A stretch of 34,545 bases of DNA from Flavobacteriia bacterium (lineage in GTDB: Bacteria; Bacteroidota; Bacteroidia; Flavobacteriales_D; Crocinitomicaceae): assembly GCA_947464135.1 (NCBI GenBank), contig CANHVK010000018.1, positions 1 through 34,545 on the forward strand, read 5' to 3'. The position numbers and the translations under genes were made by a program. Shown one piece after another: positions 5,624 through 18,365 of this stretch (position 1 is its first letter; each line of letters starts with the position of its first letter). The notes under the pieces were generated by a model. It searched no databases and had not been told where the DNA came from. It saw nothing but the letters and a program-made list of their open reading frames with translations.

Positions 5624-8461
5624 TTAACGTTCTATCATTATGGAAGTATTGGATACTTGATTGTCTTCATGTGTTACAAAAAGAAAGTATTTTCCTGGTA
5701 AAACATGCGTATAATCTAACGTAGAAACTCCTTCATATAACTGATTATCTTCAATCACTCTTCCTGACATATCCATTAAAACAACACGAGAAATATTACT
5801 TTCAGCGGCGATGTTTATTAAACCAGAAGTTGGATTCGGATAAATTGACATTTCAGCATTACGAGCAACTACTAATCTAGATGGTTCAACAACTTTAATA
5901 TACTTAACTAAAAAAGAACTTTTTCCAGAACAAGCACCTGATCCATTTAAGAAGTATTTTAAACCAGAACCAGGACTTAAAGCCACACCTGTAACCACAC
6001 CTGTAGAAGTAGTTTTAATACGTGTATCTAAAACACTCCAAACTCCTCCAGATACATTAGATTTATATGTAGATTGTTGGTTGATATTCAAAGAATCTAG
6101 CCCAGTAATCGTAATAGCAGGTAATGCAGTTACACTAATTGATTTGGTTACCGAGTTAGCACAATTTTTAGCTGTAACGGTATATTTTGCTACGGCAGTA
6201 CTATTCACTGTATTGTTTGAAGATATTACACCAGATTGAGAAATCGAAAAAATAGGACTATTCGTAATAGACCAAACACCTCCTAAAACACTTGGAGTTA
6301 ATTTTGTAGTCGTTGTAGCACAAAAAGACGTTGTTCCTGATAATGTACCAACTGATGGTAAAGCTTTAACAATGATTGGTTTTGTAACTGAATTAGAACA
6401 TCCATTTACAGAAACAGTATATTTCAACCCAGAAGTACCTACCGTTTTCCCTGTAACTGTTCCTGTACTTGTTGTAGCGAGCATTGAATTTATTACTGAC
6501 CAAGTACCTTTTAATATAGATGAAGTATAAATACTACTTGAATTCATACAAAGAGAATCAGGTCCTTGAATAGTCGGCATTGGCAACCCTTTTACTTTAA
6601 TTGATTTTGTCGCTTTTCCAATACATCCGTTGGTACCCTTTTTAGAATATTCCAACGTTGATATCCCTTGAGACAAGCCTTTTAACAATCCGGTAGTAGA
6701 CACTGAGCTAAACTTATCGACAACACTCCAAATCCCACCTGTTAATGTATTAGAATATTGTGCACTAGCATTAACACAAAGAGAATCTATTCCTTTTATA
6801 ATCGGTACAATCGGAGTCGCTTTTACATTAATCCACTTATTGATTGTATCATGAAAACAGACATTACCATAATTATAGGTAAGCATTGCTTTTCCAGCTG
6901 CTACACCAACTACCGTTCCATCATTGAATACATTAATATTTGTATGGTAAGAAGACCAATTACCACCCACAGATAAATCTACACTGTATTTTTTTGATTC
7001 TAACTGACACAAAGTTGAGTCACCATAAATCATAGTAGGTCTTTGAGGGTAATCTATAACTTTAACATTTTTACTGTAAGTTGTAGATGTACAAGATGAG
7101 CCTGAAGGTAAAATATAAGTCAAAACAACATTCCCTTCTTTTTTGGAAAATAATACGCCACTTGAATTAATTTCAGCAATTGTTGCATCTGAAGATACCC
7201 AAGTTCCTCCCGGATAAGAAGTTTGAAAAGTAGCATAAGATCCTATACAAACCTCATCATTTCCAACAATTCCATCTAAACATGTAGGAGGTTTAATCCC
7301 CATAATTGCACCTTGAGATGTCGTATAACTATAGTTTGTTGCAGGTGTTAAATTATTTATGGCAAAATATCCATCGGCATATCCTCCCCAACCCCAATTG
7401 AAATGAATAAAATTATTAGCATCATACCCATCGGCCATAAAACAATGTCCAGAAGAATAATCACTTTTATAACCTACATAAATAACTACCCTTGACTGAT
7501 CAAACTCAGCTTTTAACTTATTAATCCAATCAGCATCCGTAAAATCATCCTTCCTCAATGAAGTCATAGTATTAGAATAACCGAAATTATTAATCAAAGC
7601 ATATTCTGCTGTTGGAGAAGTTCTACCAAATACCCAAGCTCCACTTCCAGATGAACTATATTGCATGTTTACAGCATAACCACAATCCCTCATTAACTGA
7701 GCAATAGCAGATTTAGAACTAGCCGCACTAGTACTAGAAACACTGGAAGTCATATCGTTCCATCTATATGTAGATTTACTAAAATCTGCTTTAAGAGTAC
7801 CAAAATTGGTAAGAGTATACGTATTACTTCCTGTGCCTTTCGCAGGATAATTCCAATATTTCATCGTTTGAGCCATTGCCGTAGCAACACACCCTGTAAC
7901 TGAAAGCGTATTAGTTGTAGGATCCTTAGGACATGAATCATTATAAATAGGACTTTGATTCCATGTAGTTTTTAATAAAGGAGCTACTTGAATGCCTCTT
8001 TTTATCGATGTTGTAGTATTAAGATTTAAACGTTCCCATTCAGGGTGAACAGGCTTAGTTTGATCATTCATTATTCGAATGATTTCTTCATCATATCTTT
8101 TCAACCAACCCAATACATTTGAAGGAGCTTTAGAAATATCAAAACTTCTCTCAAATGAATATCCTAAAATAGGATTTACTTTATCATCTGCTGAAACAAT
8201 TATAAAACCTTTATTATCTGAAAAATTGAAAATATAATAACTATTCTTATTAAACGACCTTCTATTAGAAACAAAATTAGATTTATGGCTAGATGTATGA
8301 TGTAAATCTAAAGAAACAGCACCACGTTTAGCAGAAGGTTGATTTCGTTGGATAAATTTAATTGCTATTGAACTCGCAAAATCTGAATCAATTTGTTTTG
8401 AAAAACCTGTTATTGTAAAAGAAACAAAAAGAAAAAATGCAAACAAAGAAGACAACTTCAT
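5624..8461 (-). CDS. Secreted C10 (streptopain-type) cysteine peptidase, T9SS type A
   Basis: This 945-residue protein is an exported protease. Residues 1-21 are a signal peptide (hydrophobic run ending near FSK). About 22-155 is the propeptide region, with the GFIIVSADD motif typical of streptopain-like prodomains. The catalytic domain runs from about 160 to 390: Cys191 lies in VTGCVATAMAQ and His339 in SSGHCFMADGY, and the NWGWGG loop is at 355-360, all matching peptidase family C10. Residues 393 to about 860 are six Ig-like repeats with a recurrent GGxWS motif, probably a stalk. The C-terminus (IYPNPTSG, then LPGKYFLFV) is a T9SS type A sorting domain. By family it is made as an inactive zymogen and is activated after removal of the propeptide. 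It is transcribed away from the repeat-rich stretch. Substrates cannot be read from the sequence. Confidence 0.92.
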   Translation of the reverse strand: MKLSSLFAFFLFVSFTITGFSKQIDSDFASSIAIKFIQRNQPSAKRGAVSLDLHHTSSHKSNFVSNRRSFNKNSYYIFNFSDNKGFIIVSADDKVNPILGYSFERSFDISKAPSNVLGWLKRYDEEIIRIMNDQTKPVHPEWERLNLNTTTSIKRGIQVAPLLKTTWNQSPIYNDSCPKDPTTNTLSVTGCVATAMAQTMKYWNYPAKGTGSNTYTLTNFGTLKADFSKSTYRWNDMTSSVSSTSAASSKSAIAQLMRDCGYAVNMQYSSSGSGAWVFGRTSPTAEYALINNFGYSNTMTSLRKDDFTDADWINKLKAEFDQSRVVIYVGYKSDYSSGHCFMADGYDANNFIHFNWGWGGYADGYFAINNLTPATNYSYTTSQGAIMGIKPPTCLDGIVGNDEVCIGSYATFQTSYPGGTWVSSDATIAEINSSGVLFSKKEGNVVLTYILPSGSSCTSTTYSKNVKVIDYPQRPTMIYGDSTLCQLESKKYSVDLSVGGNWSSYHTNINVFNDGTVVGVAAGKAMLTYNYGNVCFHDTINKWINVKATPIVPIIKGIDSLCVNASAQYSNTLTGGIWSVVDKFSSVSTTGLLKGLSQGISTLEYSKKGTNGCIGKATKSIKVKGLPMPTIQGPDSLCMNSSSIYTSSILKGTWSVINSMLATTSTGTVTGKTVGTSGLKYTVSVNGCSNSVTKPIIVKALPSVGTLSGTTSFCATTTTKLTPSVLGGVWSITNSPIFSISQSGVISSNNTVNSTAVAKYTVTAKNCANSVTKSISVTALPAITITGLDSLNINQQSTYKSNVSGGVWSVLDTRIKTTSTGVVTGVALSPGSGLKYFLNGSGACSGKSSFLVKYIKVVEPSRLVVARNAEMSIYPNPTSGLINIAAESNISRVVLMDMSGRVIEDNQLYEGVSTLDYTHVLPGKYFLFVTHEDNQVSNTSIMIER

Positions 8462-8612
8462 AGTTAAAAGTTTAAATTTTGCGCTATATTACTACTTTTC
8501 ATCCTAATAAAAAATGATTAATTCAATTAGAACCAACTTTTTATTAACAAACTAACACATCATAAAGAAAGAAATAATTTGCATTAGTATGGAATTCATA
8601 AATCACAATTAA

Positions 8613-10436
8613 TCATTCATAATTCAAAAGCTCCCATGCACTTCTATATCCACCTAATTGATCTACATATTCCAAAAACTGCTTGTAAAACTCATCTATA
8701 CTCAATGTTGCACTATCTCCTAAAACAAACAATTGTTTTTTTGCTCGAGTAAGTGCAACATTCATTCTTCTATAATCTTTTAAAAATCCAATTTCTGAAG
8801 TATCATTCGAACGAACCAACGACAATATAATCACTTCTGCTTCTTGTCCCTGAAAACTATCAATCGTTGATACTTTAATGTTTTGTCCTAGAGATTCTTT
8901 CAACATTTTTACCTGAGCTGAATAAGGTGAAATAACTACAATGTCATTTAAATCAGTTTGTTGCTGAATAATCGATTGTACTAATTGTACTTCCCCTGGA
9001 TTCATCAAACTCCCACCATCTTCACCTGCTTCTTCTTCAAAACCTGTTCCAGCAGTGTCATAAAAACAAATAGAATCAAAAGCAGATGACTTAAACGACT
9101 GAACCTTATTTTGATAAAAATAGTGATTCGAAAATGCAATAATTTCAGGGGGCATACGGTATTGTACATCAAGTAAAAAAACCGACTTGCATAATGGATA
9201 AATCCTCTCCAATATTGATATCCCCAGACCTTCTTTTTCAGCTTCTTTTGACATAACTGTTGGCGGTAATTGAAAAGGATCTCCAGCCAGAATTACCCGT
9301 TCGGCTAAAGGAAAAATCGTCCAAGCTAAAGGCTCGATTAATTGACCTGCTTCATCAATGATTAAAACATCATATAAAGTATTTTTATCGTGAAAATCAT
9401 AAAGACCTACTGGCGTACCTACAATAACAGAAATATTAGCGAGTAATTTTTCTTCCTCATATTTCTGAATATCTCTAATCTGCTTTCGATAACTTTTTAC
9501 CTCATTCAATAATAAATTACGTTGTTCTCTCTCCGCCTTACCAAAATTCCGTTTGTATTGATTAGCCATTTTTCGCAATTCTTCTGAACGAATTTTCAGT
9601 TTTTTAATCTCTTTAGCAACCTGTGAATGAATCATTCTTCCTTCCATCGATTTTAAATAAACTTCTTCGTCCATTTTCACTGTATTTCCTACTCGTAATA
9701 AATCAACACCTACCCGAATTAATTGCAACGAAATATGATCAACAGCTGTATTTGTTGGTGCAGTAATCGCAATCTTCTTCCCTAGTTTTACTAATTGTAC
9801 GATCCCTTCCACCAATGTGGTAGTTTTACCTGTCCCTGGAGGACCATGTAAAACAGTAACATCTTGCTCTTCCAACATGGCTTGAACTGCATATTGCTGA
9901 CTATCGTTCAACCTATTGTTTAAGAAATGTAAGTTGCTTGTAAATGTTCTGTTTTCACCAATTTTTATATTATCGTAAATAACATTCAAAAGATTGATGC
10001 ACTTTTTGTTTTTTTCAAGCTCTGTTAATCCCTCTAACATGATATTTTTAGTTTTATCATCTGGAGCTAATTTCAACCCTACCCCTTTTTCTTCCAGCCA
10101 ATCCGGAAAATCTGAAGTAAACAAACGAAACTCACCTTGATTCCCATTCACAAAAAGTAACACCCCTTTGATGGCTTCTTCTCCTTCAATGAAACATTCG
10201 ATAGAAACACCACTTTTAAATAAAGTCGTTTCCTGATTAAATAAAAGTTTAAATTCTATTTCCGGGTAATCTGCAAAACCAAATCGTTTTCTAGTAATCT
10301 GTATCGGGTGTAATACTAATCCTTGATTTTTTAATGACTTAATATCATTAGCATCTGAAGATTTAAATCGTCGCTTTTGTTCTTCAAATTCAAGATTAAT
10401 TAAGTGCTTCAGTGTTTGTATATTTACATTATTCAT
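8613..10436 (-). CDS. Superfamily 1 helicase, UPF1/IGHMBP2-like
   Basis: This 607-residue protein is an SF1B-type ATP-dependent nucleic acid helicase. Motif I is GPPGTGKTT (198-206), motif Ia TAPTNTAVD, motif II DEAG (361-364), motif III GDPFQLPP (385-392), motif IV QYRMPPEI, motif V STIDSFQGQEAEVI (523 onward) and motif VI RRMNVALTRAKKQL. Residues 1-165 form the N-terminal beta-barrel part, and 265-335 is a charged helical insert, as in UPF1/IGHMBP2. It is cytosolic, with no signal peptide. Such genes are widespread in Bacteroidota, but the cellular substrate (DNA or RNA) is not settled by sequence. All core motifs are intact. It stands alone between two exported proteins, and no clear promoter was identified. 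Confidence 0.9.
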   Translation of the reverse strand: MNNVNIQTLKHLINLEFEEQKRRFKSSDANDIKSLKNQGLVLHPIQITRKRFGFADYPEIEFKLLFNQETTLFKSGVSIECFIEGEEAIKGVLLFVNGNQGEFRLFTSDFPDWLEEKGVGLKLAPDDKTKNIMLEGLTELEKNKKCINLLNVIYDNIKIGENRTFTSNLHFLNNRLNDSQQYAVQAMLEEQDVTVLHGPPGTGKTTTLVEGIVQLVKLGKKIAITAPTNTAVDHISLQLIRVGVDLLRVGNTVKMDEEVYLKSMEGRMIHSQVAKEIKKLKIRSEELRKMANQYKRNFGKAEREQRNLLLNEVKSYRKQIRDIQKYEEEKLLANISVIVGTPVGLYDFHDKNTLYDVLIIDEAGQLIEPLAWTIFPLAERVILAGDPFQLPPTVMSKEAEKEGLGISILERIYPLCKSVFLLDVQYRMPPEIIAFSNHYFYQNKVQSFKSSAFDSICFYDTAGTGFEEEAGEDGGSLMNPGEVQLVQSIIQQQTDLNDIVVISPYSAQVKMLKESLGQNIKVSTIDSFQGQEAEVIILSLVRSNDTSEIGFLKDYRRMNVALTRAKKQLFVLGDSATLSIDEFYKQFLEYVDQLGGYRSAWELLNYE

Positions 10437-10605
10437 TGAAAATTAAAAATTTAGACTTTAAGTAAGTTTTTTGAAAAAAATTTTTTAAACATAATTAAAT
10501 TGATCTTACACCAACCCGATTATCTTAATAAAATTTCATTTTTGAAAAATAATTAGGATAATCATACTAAAAATAAGTATTTTAGGATTCGTTATAATTT
10601 ATGAA

Positions 10606-13600
10606 ATGATGAACTTCAAAAGAATTTTCAATATATTATTTTTTTTTATTTCATTAATTTCATATGCTCAAAAATTTCCTTCTGCTAAAGAATTAAGTAC
10701 AGGACAGGGTAGCGTAGGGAGTTTAGATCCTGTATGGATGGTTTCAGAATTAATTCCACTAACAATAATCCCGACAAATCCAGATATCTATACCTACAAT
10801 AAAGCTTTTATAAATTCGAATTGTGCACCTAATTCTTGGGTAAATCCTACTAGTTTACCTGCTCCAATTAATAACGGGAATTGGATAATAGCAAATGGAG
10901 AAAATTGTACAACTAATGGTACACCAGGAGGCTACAGATTTTTTAGACTTAAATTAAATCTTCCTTCCTTGTGCGATGGAAAAAATATAACGAATAACTA
11001 TGTATTATACTTCACAGGTTATGTTGATGATAAGATTGAAAATGTATATGTAAATGGAATTCCTAAAAATATTAATGGAGGCAGTTATTCGAATATTGGA
11101 AAAATTAATTTCGAGTTAAAAGATTCTTGGAAAGTTGGAGATAATTTCATTGATGTGTTGGTTAAAAATAATCCTCCTAGTTCAGCAAGTGGTCCAAACC
11201 CGTATGGCTTGCTACTTGTTGCCGATGCAGTTAAATCTGCAACATCAGATCTAGACCAAGATGGCATACCAGATTTAAACGACCCTTGTCCATGTCAAAA
11301 ATGGAGTGAAAATGATGATTGTACGCCTAAATGTAATCCAACCGGTATTACTGTTACCACACACCCGATTAACCAAACAACCTGCGCAGGAAATAATGTA
11401 GTTTTTACGGTAAACTCAAATAGCTCAAAATACCAATGGAAAGAAAGTAGAGACAATGGAGTAACATTTGTTTCAATTAATGATGGTGGAGTTTATTCAG
11501 GTACACAAACATCTACTTTGACCATTAATAGTATTACCAATAACTATAATGGATATAAATACAAATGTATTTTATTAAATAGTAATTATACTTGTAAAGA
11601 CAGTACCAATATCGCTTCTATTACAATAACTCCTTTAAATACTACAACTAAAGAGACGTTTGAAGTTTGTGAAGGAAAATCGGTTGATATATTTGCAACT
11701 AATACATTTTCAACCACTAGCAACTATGTTTGGACGGTTCCTAACAACATAACAAATCCAGGCAATGTACATATGATTTCTACAAATACCCCTGGTATAT
11801 ATACTGTTAATGTATTTACACCAATAAATTCAAATCTTATATGCAATGGCGATTTTGAACAACCTATAATATCTAGTTCAGTAGATTATATTTCTAGCTT
11901 TCCATGTTGGAAAAATACAGCTGACACTAAAATAGAGGTTTGGAAATCAGGATTTAATAATGTTCCTTCTCAAAGTGGAAATCAATTCATAGAAATAAAT
12001 GCAAATCAAGCAGGCACATTATATTCAGACCTCACCAACTTAACACAAGGAGCTTCAATAGATATAAGTTTCGCTCACAGAGGTAGATCAGGTACAGATG
12101 TTATGAAAGTATTGATAGGCCCACCTTTACCTGCATTAGAATCAACATGTACTGTTTTAGGAACCTATAGTACTGGAAATACCGCTTGGAAAACTTATTC
12201 AACTTCATATATTGTTCCTACAAATGGAAATTATTCTCTTCGATTTATTTCAGTCAGTTCTAGTGGAGGTGCATCCTATGGTAATTTCATAGATAATGTA
12301 ATTGTTAAATATACAGCAAGTCTTTGTGCTAACATTTCAAAAGAATTTACTGTCAAAACAATCCCACTTCCTACTGCTACAATTTCAGGCGAAGCTAGTG
12401 TTTGTAAGGATGGTACATCTCCAACACTTACTTTTACAGGTAGTAACGGTACTAGCCCCTATATCTTTACTTACTCAATTAATAATGGTGCTAATCAAAC
12501 AGTAACTAGTATTGGGAATATAGCCGAGCTAACTATCCCAACCGGTTCAACCGGAACATTTGATTATAAATTAATTTCCGTAAAAGAAGGTTCAACCCAA
12601 ACTTGTACGCAAAATCAAACCAGCACCAAAAGTTTTAAAATTGTTCCAAAATCTGTTGGCGGAACCCTAAGTAATAATCAAACGATTTGTTCAGGAAATA
12701 TTCCAAGTATACTAACACTTACCGGAAATGTAGGAGCTATTACTAAATGGCAATCCAGTGAGTCTCCATATACTTCTTGGACGGATATTAATAATACAAC
12801 TTCAACTTTCACACCAACTGCTTTATCTAAAACTACCAAATACAGAGTGGAAGTTAAAAATGATATTTGTTCAGCAGTATATTCAAATGAAATCAGTATA
12901 AATGTTGATGAAGTATCAGTAGGTGGTACCATTTCTTCAGATCAAACAATTTGTGAAACAACAACAGCTTCTTTAGTCACACTCTCTGGACAAACTGGAC
13001 AAATAAAAAAATGGCAATTTAGTGTCTCGCCCTATACATCATGGTTGGATATTTCAAATTCTACTAGTTCGTATACTCCGCCAAAATCAACTAGTAATAC
13101 AAAATATAGAGCTGTAATTCAAAATGGTGTTTGTCCTGAAGTGTATGCTCAACCAGCAACAATAACAATTAAAACATCCGAAAAATTAAATGTGAGTTGT
13201 GGTTCTAGCTCTACAAATGCGGTTGAATTTACTTGGACAGATGTCAGCGATGAAACGAGTTATGATTACTCCTATTCAATCGCAGGTGCTACGGCTAGTA
13301 CAGGAAATGTAGTAAGTAATTCAACGGCTGTAATAATTCCAGTAACAGCTGATGGACAAAATGTAGAAATTACATTAATACCTACAGGTGCTAGTTGTTC
13401 ACAAAAAGAAATTAAAAATTGCATTTCCAAAACTTGTCCAAATCCAATTACAACTCCTATTTCAGATATTACTGTTTGTTCAGGTGACATTATAAATATT
13501 CCTAGTTTTAGTAGTCCAGACGCCCCAACATCCTACAAATGGAAAGTCAATTACCCTTCGTTTTCAATTGGAAATAACGGAACATCAAATATACCTTCAT

Positions 13601-16218
13601 TTAATGCGCCAACTACAAATACAAAAATCACCGCTACTTTTTCAGTAAATGCTTTAAATACAACCTGTACTGGTCCTACCATGGAATTTAAAGTTATAAT
13701 AAATCCATTACCAACTTTAAACATTACCAATGATGGTCCAATATGCGTCGGAACTAGACCTATTCAATTAAACGAAAATAGTGGAAATGGAATGTCTTGG
13801 TCTTGGAGTACAGATGGAAGTGGAAGTTTTTCTTCAACCACAATTCAAAACCCTACTGTAAATAATCCTGCTAATGGTGAGACTATAACTGTTTCAGCAA
13901 AAGATGCAAACAATTGTTCAAACACCACAACTACTACACTAATTGTAAATCCCCTACCAATAATCAATGCTGGAACAGATCAAACAATATGTAGTGGAAA
14001 TCCTATCGTTCTTTCAGGTAGTGGAGGAATAAATTACAACTGGGATAATTCTGTTGTAAATGGCGTTTCATTCAGTCCAACAGACACCAAAACATATACC
14101 TTAATAGGAACTGACAACAATGGTTGTAAAAATACAGATCAAGTAAAAATCGAAGTAAATAAAACTCCAAGAATTAATAATGTAAATCTTAGTAAATGTT
14201 CTGGTAATCCATTCACTGTTTCCCCTATTGATAATACAAATGGTCAAATTGTTCCTCCTTTAACAAAATACCTTTGGACAGTTTCTAATCCGATAAATGT
14301 ATTAGGTTCTGTAAATCAAACTATCGCACAAAATGATATATCTGCAACATTGACAAACAATAGTTCTTCTTCTGAAACAGTTACTTATACAGTTACAGCG
14401 GAAAATGGGAAATGTAAATCTGATTTTAAAATAAATGCAACGATATTCCCACTACCTGAATTCACTCCTTCTGCAAGAAGCAAGTGTATTAATGAACCTT
14501 TGTACATTAAAGCAAATCTTTTATCTGTTTTCTCTCTAAACTGGACAGGACCTAATGGCTTTTCTCAAACTCAATCAAATGACAACGAAATATTAGTAAC
14601 TAATGCAGCAACAAATACACATCAAGGAATTTACAGAGTAGTCGGGAAAGATTTAAATGGATGCGAAAATACCAAAACAATGAATGTCAGTATTTTTCAA
14701 TTACCTATAATCAATGCTGGAACTGATATTAAAGTGTGTGTGAATGAAGCGGTAACACTAAAAGCTTCAGGTGGAATAGATTACACATGGGATAATTCAG
14801 TAATTAATGGTATTTCATTCTTACTCAACTCAAATAAAACTTTTAATGTTATCGGAAAAGATGCGAATGGTTGTAGTAATTCAGATCAGGTACAAGTAGA
14901 AGTAAACCCACTCCCTGATTTTAAAATTAGTGTAAATGAACCCTGCGAAAATCAAGACTTACAATTTAATATTGATCTAACCAATAACCCATCTACAGCT
15001 GGTATATCATCTTCTGATTGGTCTGGGCCAAATGGATTTACATCAACTTCGTTAAACGCTAAAATTAGTCAAGTTACAACAGCAGCGTCTGGTTTATATT
15101 CAATTACATTTAAAGATAATAATTCGTGTACAAGTTCTAAATCTATTAATGCAGTTATTAATCCTTTAGATATCATTCAATTCAATGATATAGATGTTAA
15201 ATGTGTTAACGATGCACCTTTCTTATTGCCTGTTCCAAATATTATAGGAGGTACTTGGTCATCAGATATTACATCATGTATTCAAAATCCAAATACAGGA
15301 CTTTTTGATCCTACGAAATCAAAAATAGATCAAGAAGTGAAGGTAACAGTGACTTACAGCACAACAACTATTTTACCAGCCAGAAAATGCCCTTCTACTT
15401 TATCCAAATACATCGTAATTAAACCAATCACTGATAGCAATTTCTATGCAGTAAATCCAATTATATGTATCGATGATACACTTCATTTAATAGTAAATAA
15501 ACCAAATAAAAATGCCTTATATACTTGGGATTTAGGCAACGGTTACAAAACGAAACTGAACTCAGAAAATTTAAATTATGTATATGCAACACAAGGAGAC
15601 TTTAGTATTAAACTTTTAGCTGAGCTGGAAAACTGTAAAGTAAGTAGAACTATTGAAAATTATATTCATGTAATTCCTAAACCAACAATCGTTGATTTTA
15701 CACAGAGTGAAAATGAAATTGATTTCTACAACCCTGAAATTCAATTTAAATCCAATACAAACAGTAAATATTTATATTGGAGTTTTGGGGATGGTACCTA
15801 CTCAAATTTCAAAAATCCTATTCATAAATTCCCTGAAACTCCAGGAGAATATATAATTGATTTGACAGCTTCCAATATGGAAAATAATACTTGTAGTAAA
15901 ACGGTAACACGGTCTATTTTTATGCCCGAACCTGTTATCTATTTTGTTCCTAATACTTTCACTCCGAATGGAGATGAACTAAACAATTTTTTTCAACCTA
16001 TTTTCACGTTTGGTTATGACCCTCAAAACTATTCATTTTATATTTACAATCGTTGGGGGGAACTTCTATTCGAATCTCACGACACTAAAATTGGCTGGGA
16101 TGGTACATATGGTGATAAACTAGCTGAAAATGATACATACATCTGGAAATTAGAGTTCAAAGAAAAGTTAAAAGAAAATAAACATTTGAAAATAGGGCAT
16201 GTGAATGTATTTAAATAA
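10606..16218 (+). CDS. Giant multi-domain adhesin with T9SS type B sorting domain
   Basis: At 1870 residues this is the largest protein here. It opens with a signal peptide (MNFKRIFNILFFFISLISYA). A probable jelly-roll domain follows (about 30-215), then a thrombospondin type 3-like calcium motif (DLDQDGIPDLNDPCP, about 215-235). An Ig-like domain comes next. Residues 410-573 start with NGDFEQP and resemble galactose-binding or carbohydrate-binding domains. A pair of similar repeats (about 683-855: SVGGTLSNNQTICSG and SVGGTISSDQTICET) precedes many PKD/Ig-like units with the motif NAGTDQTICSG. A PKD domain (YWSFGDGTYSN) comes before the C-terminal domain from about 1780 (VPNTFTPNGDELNNFF, then IYNRWGELLF and GWDGTY). 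This is the gliding-motility-associated CHU_C type B sorting signature. The role in adhesion or gliding is inferred. Two ATGs three bases apart could start it. Confidence 0.92.
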   Translation: MMNFKRIFNILFFFISLISYAQKFPSAKELSTGQGSVGSLDPVWMVSELIPLTIIPTNPDIYTYNKAFINSNCAPNSWVNPTSLPAPINNGNWIIANGENCTTNGTPGGYRFFRLKLNLPSLCDGKNITNNYVLYFTGYVDDKIENVYVNGIPKNINGGSYSNIGKINFELKDSWKVGDNFIDVLVKNNPPSSASGPNPYGLLLVADAVKSATSDLDQDGIPDLNDPCPCQKWSENDDCTPKCNPTGITVTTHPINQTTCAGNNVVFTVNSNSSKYQWKESRDNGVTFVSINDGGVYSGTQTSTLTINSITNNYNGYKYKCILLNSNYTCKDSTNIASITITPLNTTTKETFEVCEGKSVDIFATNTFSTTSNYVWTVPNNITNPGNVHMISTNTPGIYTVNVFTPINSNLICNGDFEQPIISSSVDYISSFPCWKNTADTKIEVWKSGFNNVPSQSGNQFIEINANQAGTLYSDLTNLTQGASIDISFAHRGRSGTDVMKVLIGPPLPALESTCTVLGTYSTGNTAWKTYSTSYIVPTNGNYSLRFISVSSSGGASYGNFIDNVIVKYTASLCANISKEFTVKTIPLPTATISGEASVCKDGTSPTLTFTGSNGTSPYIFTYSINNGANQTVTSIGNIAELTIPTGSTGTFDYKLISVKEGSTQTCTQNQTSTKSFKIVPKSVGGTLSNNQTICSGNIPSILTLTGNVGAITKWQSSESPYTSWTDINNTTSTFTPTALSKTTKYRVEVKNDICSAVYSNEISINVDEVSVGGTISSDQTICETTTASLVTLSGQTGQIKKWQFSVSPYTSWLDISNSTSSYTPPKSTSNTKYRAVIQNGVCPEVYAQPATITIKTSEKLNVSCGSSSTNAVEFTWTDVSDETSYDYSYSIAGATASTGNVVSNSTAVIIPVTADGQNVEITLIPTGASCSQKEIKNCISKTCPNPITTPISDITVCSGDIINIPSFSSPDAPTSYKWKVNYPSFSIGNNGTSNIPSFNAPTTNTKITATFSVNALNTTCTGPTMEFKVIINPLPTLNITNDGPICVGTRPIQLNENSGNGMSWSWSTDGSGSFSSTTIQNPTVNNPANGETITVSAKDANNCSNTTTTTLIVNPLPIINAGTDQTICSGNPIVLSGSGGINYNWDNSVVNGVSFSPTDTKTYTLIGTDNNGCKNTDQVKIEVNKTPRINNVNLSKCSGNPFTVSPIDNTNGQIVPPLTKYLWTVSNPINVLGSVNQTIAQNDISATLTNNSSSSETVTYTVTAENGKCKSDFKINATIFPLPEFTPSARSKCINEPLYIKANLLSVFSLNWTGPNGFSQTQSNDNEILVTNAATNTHQGIYRVVGKDLNGCENTKTMNVSIFQLPIINAGTDIKVCVNEAVTLKASGGIDYTWDNSVINGISFLLNSNKTFNVIGKDANGCSNSDQVQVEVNPLPDFKISVNEPCENQDLQFNIDLTNNPSTAGISSSDWSGPNGFTSTSLNAKISQVTTAASGLYSITFKDNNSCTSSKSINAVINPLDIIQFNDIDVKCVNDAPFLLPVPNIIGGTWSSDITSCIQNPNTGLFDPTKSKIDQEVKVTVTYSTTTILPARKCPSTLSKYIVIKPITDSNFYAVNPIICIDDTLHLIVNKPNKNALYTWDLGNGYKTKLNSENLNYVYATQGDFSIKLLAELENCKVSRTIENYIHVIPKPTIVDFTQSENEIDFYNPEIQFKSNTNSKYLYWSFGDGTYSNFKNPIHKFPETPGEYIIDLTASNMENNTCSKTVTRSIFMPEPVIYFVPNTFTPNGDELNNFFQPIFTFGYDPQNYSFYIYNRWGELLFESHDTKIGWDGTYGDKLAENDTYIWKLEFKEKLKENKHLKIGHVNVFK

Positions 16219-16227
16219 TAGACAAAA

Positions 16228-16257
16228 AAATAGGCTGCCAAATTTGACAGCCTATTT
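16228..16257. terminator. Bidirectional terminator between adhesin and gyrB
   Basis: The stem aaataggctg / cagcctattt (10 bp) has a 10-base loop, with an A-run on the left and a T/A-rich flank on the right. It lies between convergent genes, so it can serve both. Confidence 0.85.
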
Positions 16258-16277
16258 AATTAAAATCAACCTAAAAT

Positions 16278-18284
<2,007 letters not shown>

Positions 18285-18287
18285 TTA

Positions 18288-18316
18288 CAAAATTAGGCCA
18301 AGTTATACTAAACAAA
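18288..18316 (-). promoter_or_regulatory. gyrB promoter, Bacteroidota type
   Basis: The minus strand reads TTTG (18316-18313), a 17-bp spacer, then TAATTTTG (18295-18288), an exact TAnnTTTG match. The predicted leader is about 50 bases. Confidence 0.65.
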
Positions 18317-18365
18317 AAAAGCAATCAAATGATAATTTATCAACAAATTTTCAAATAATTATTGC

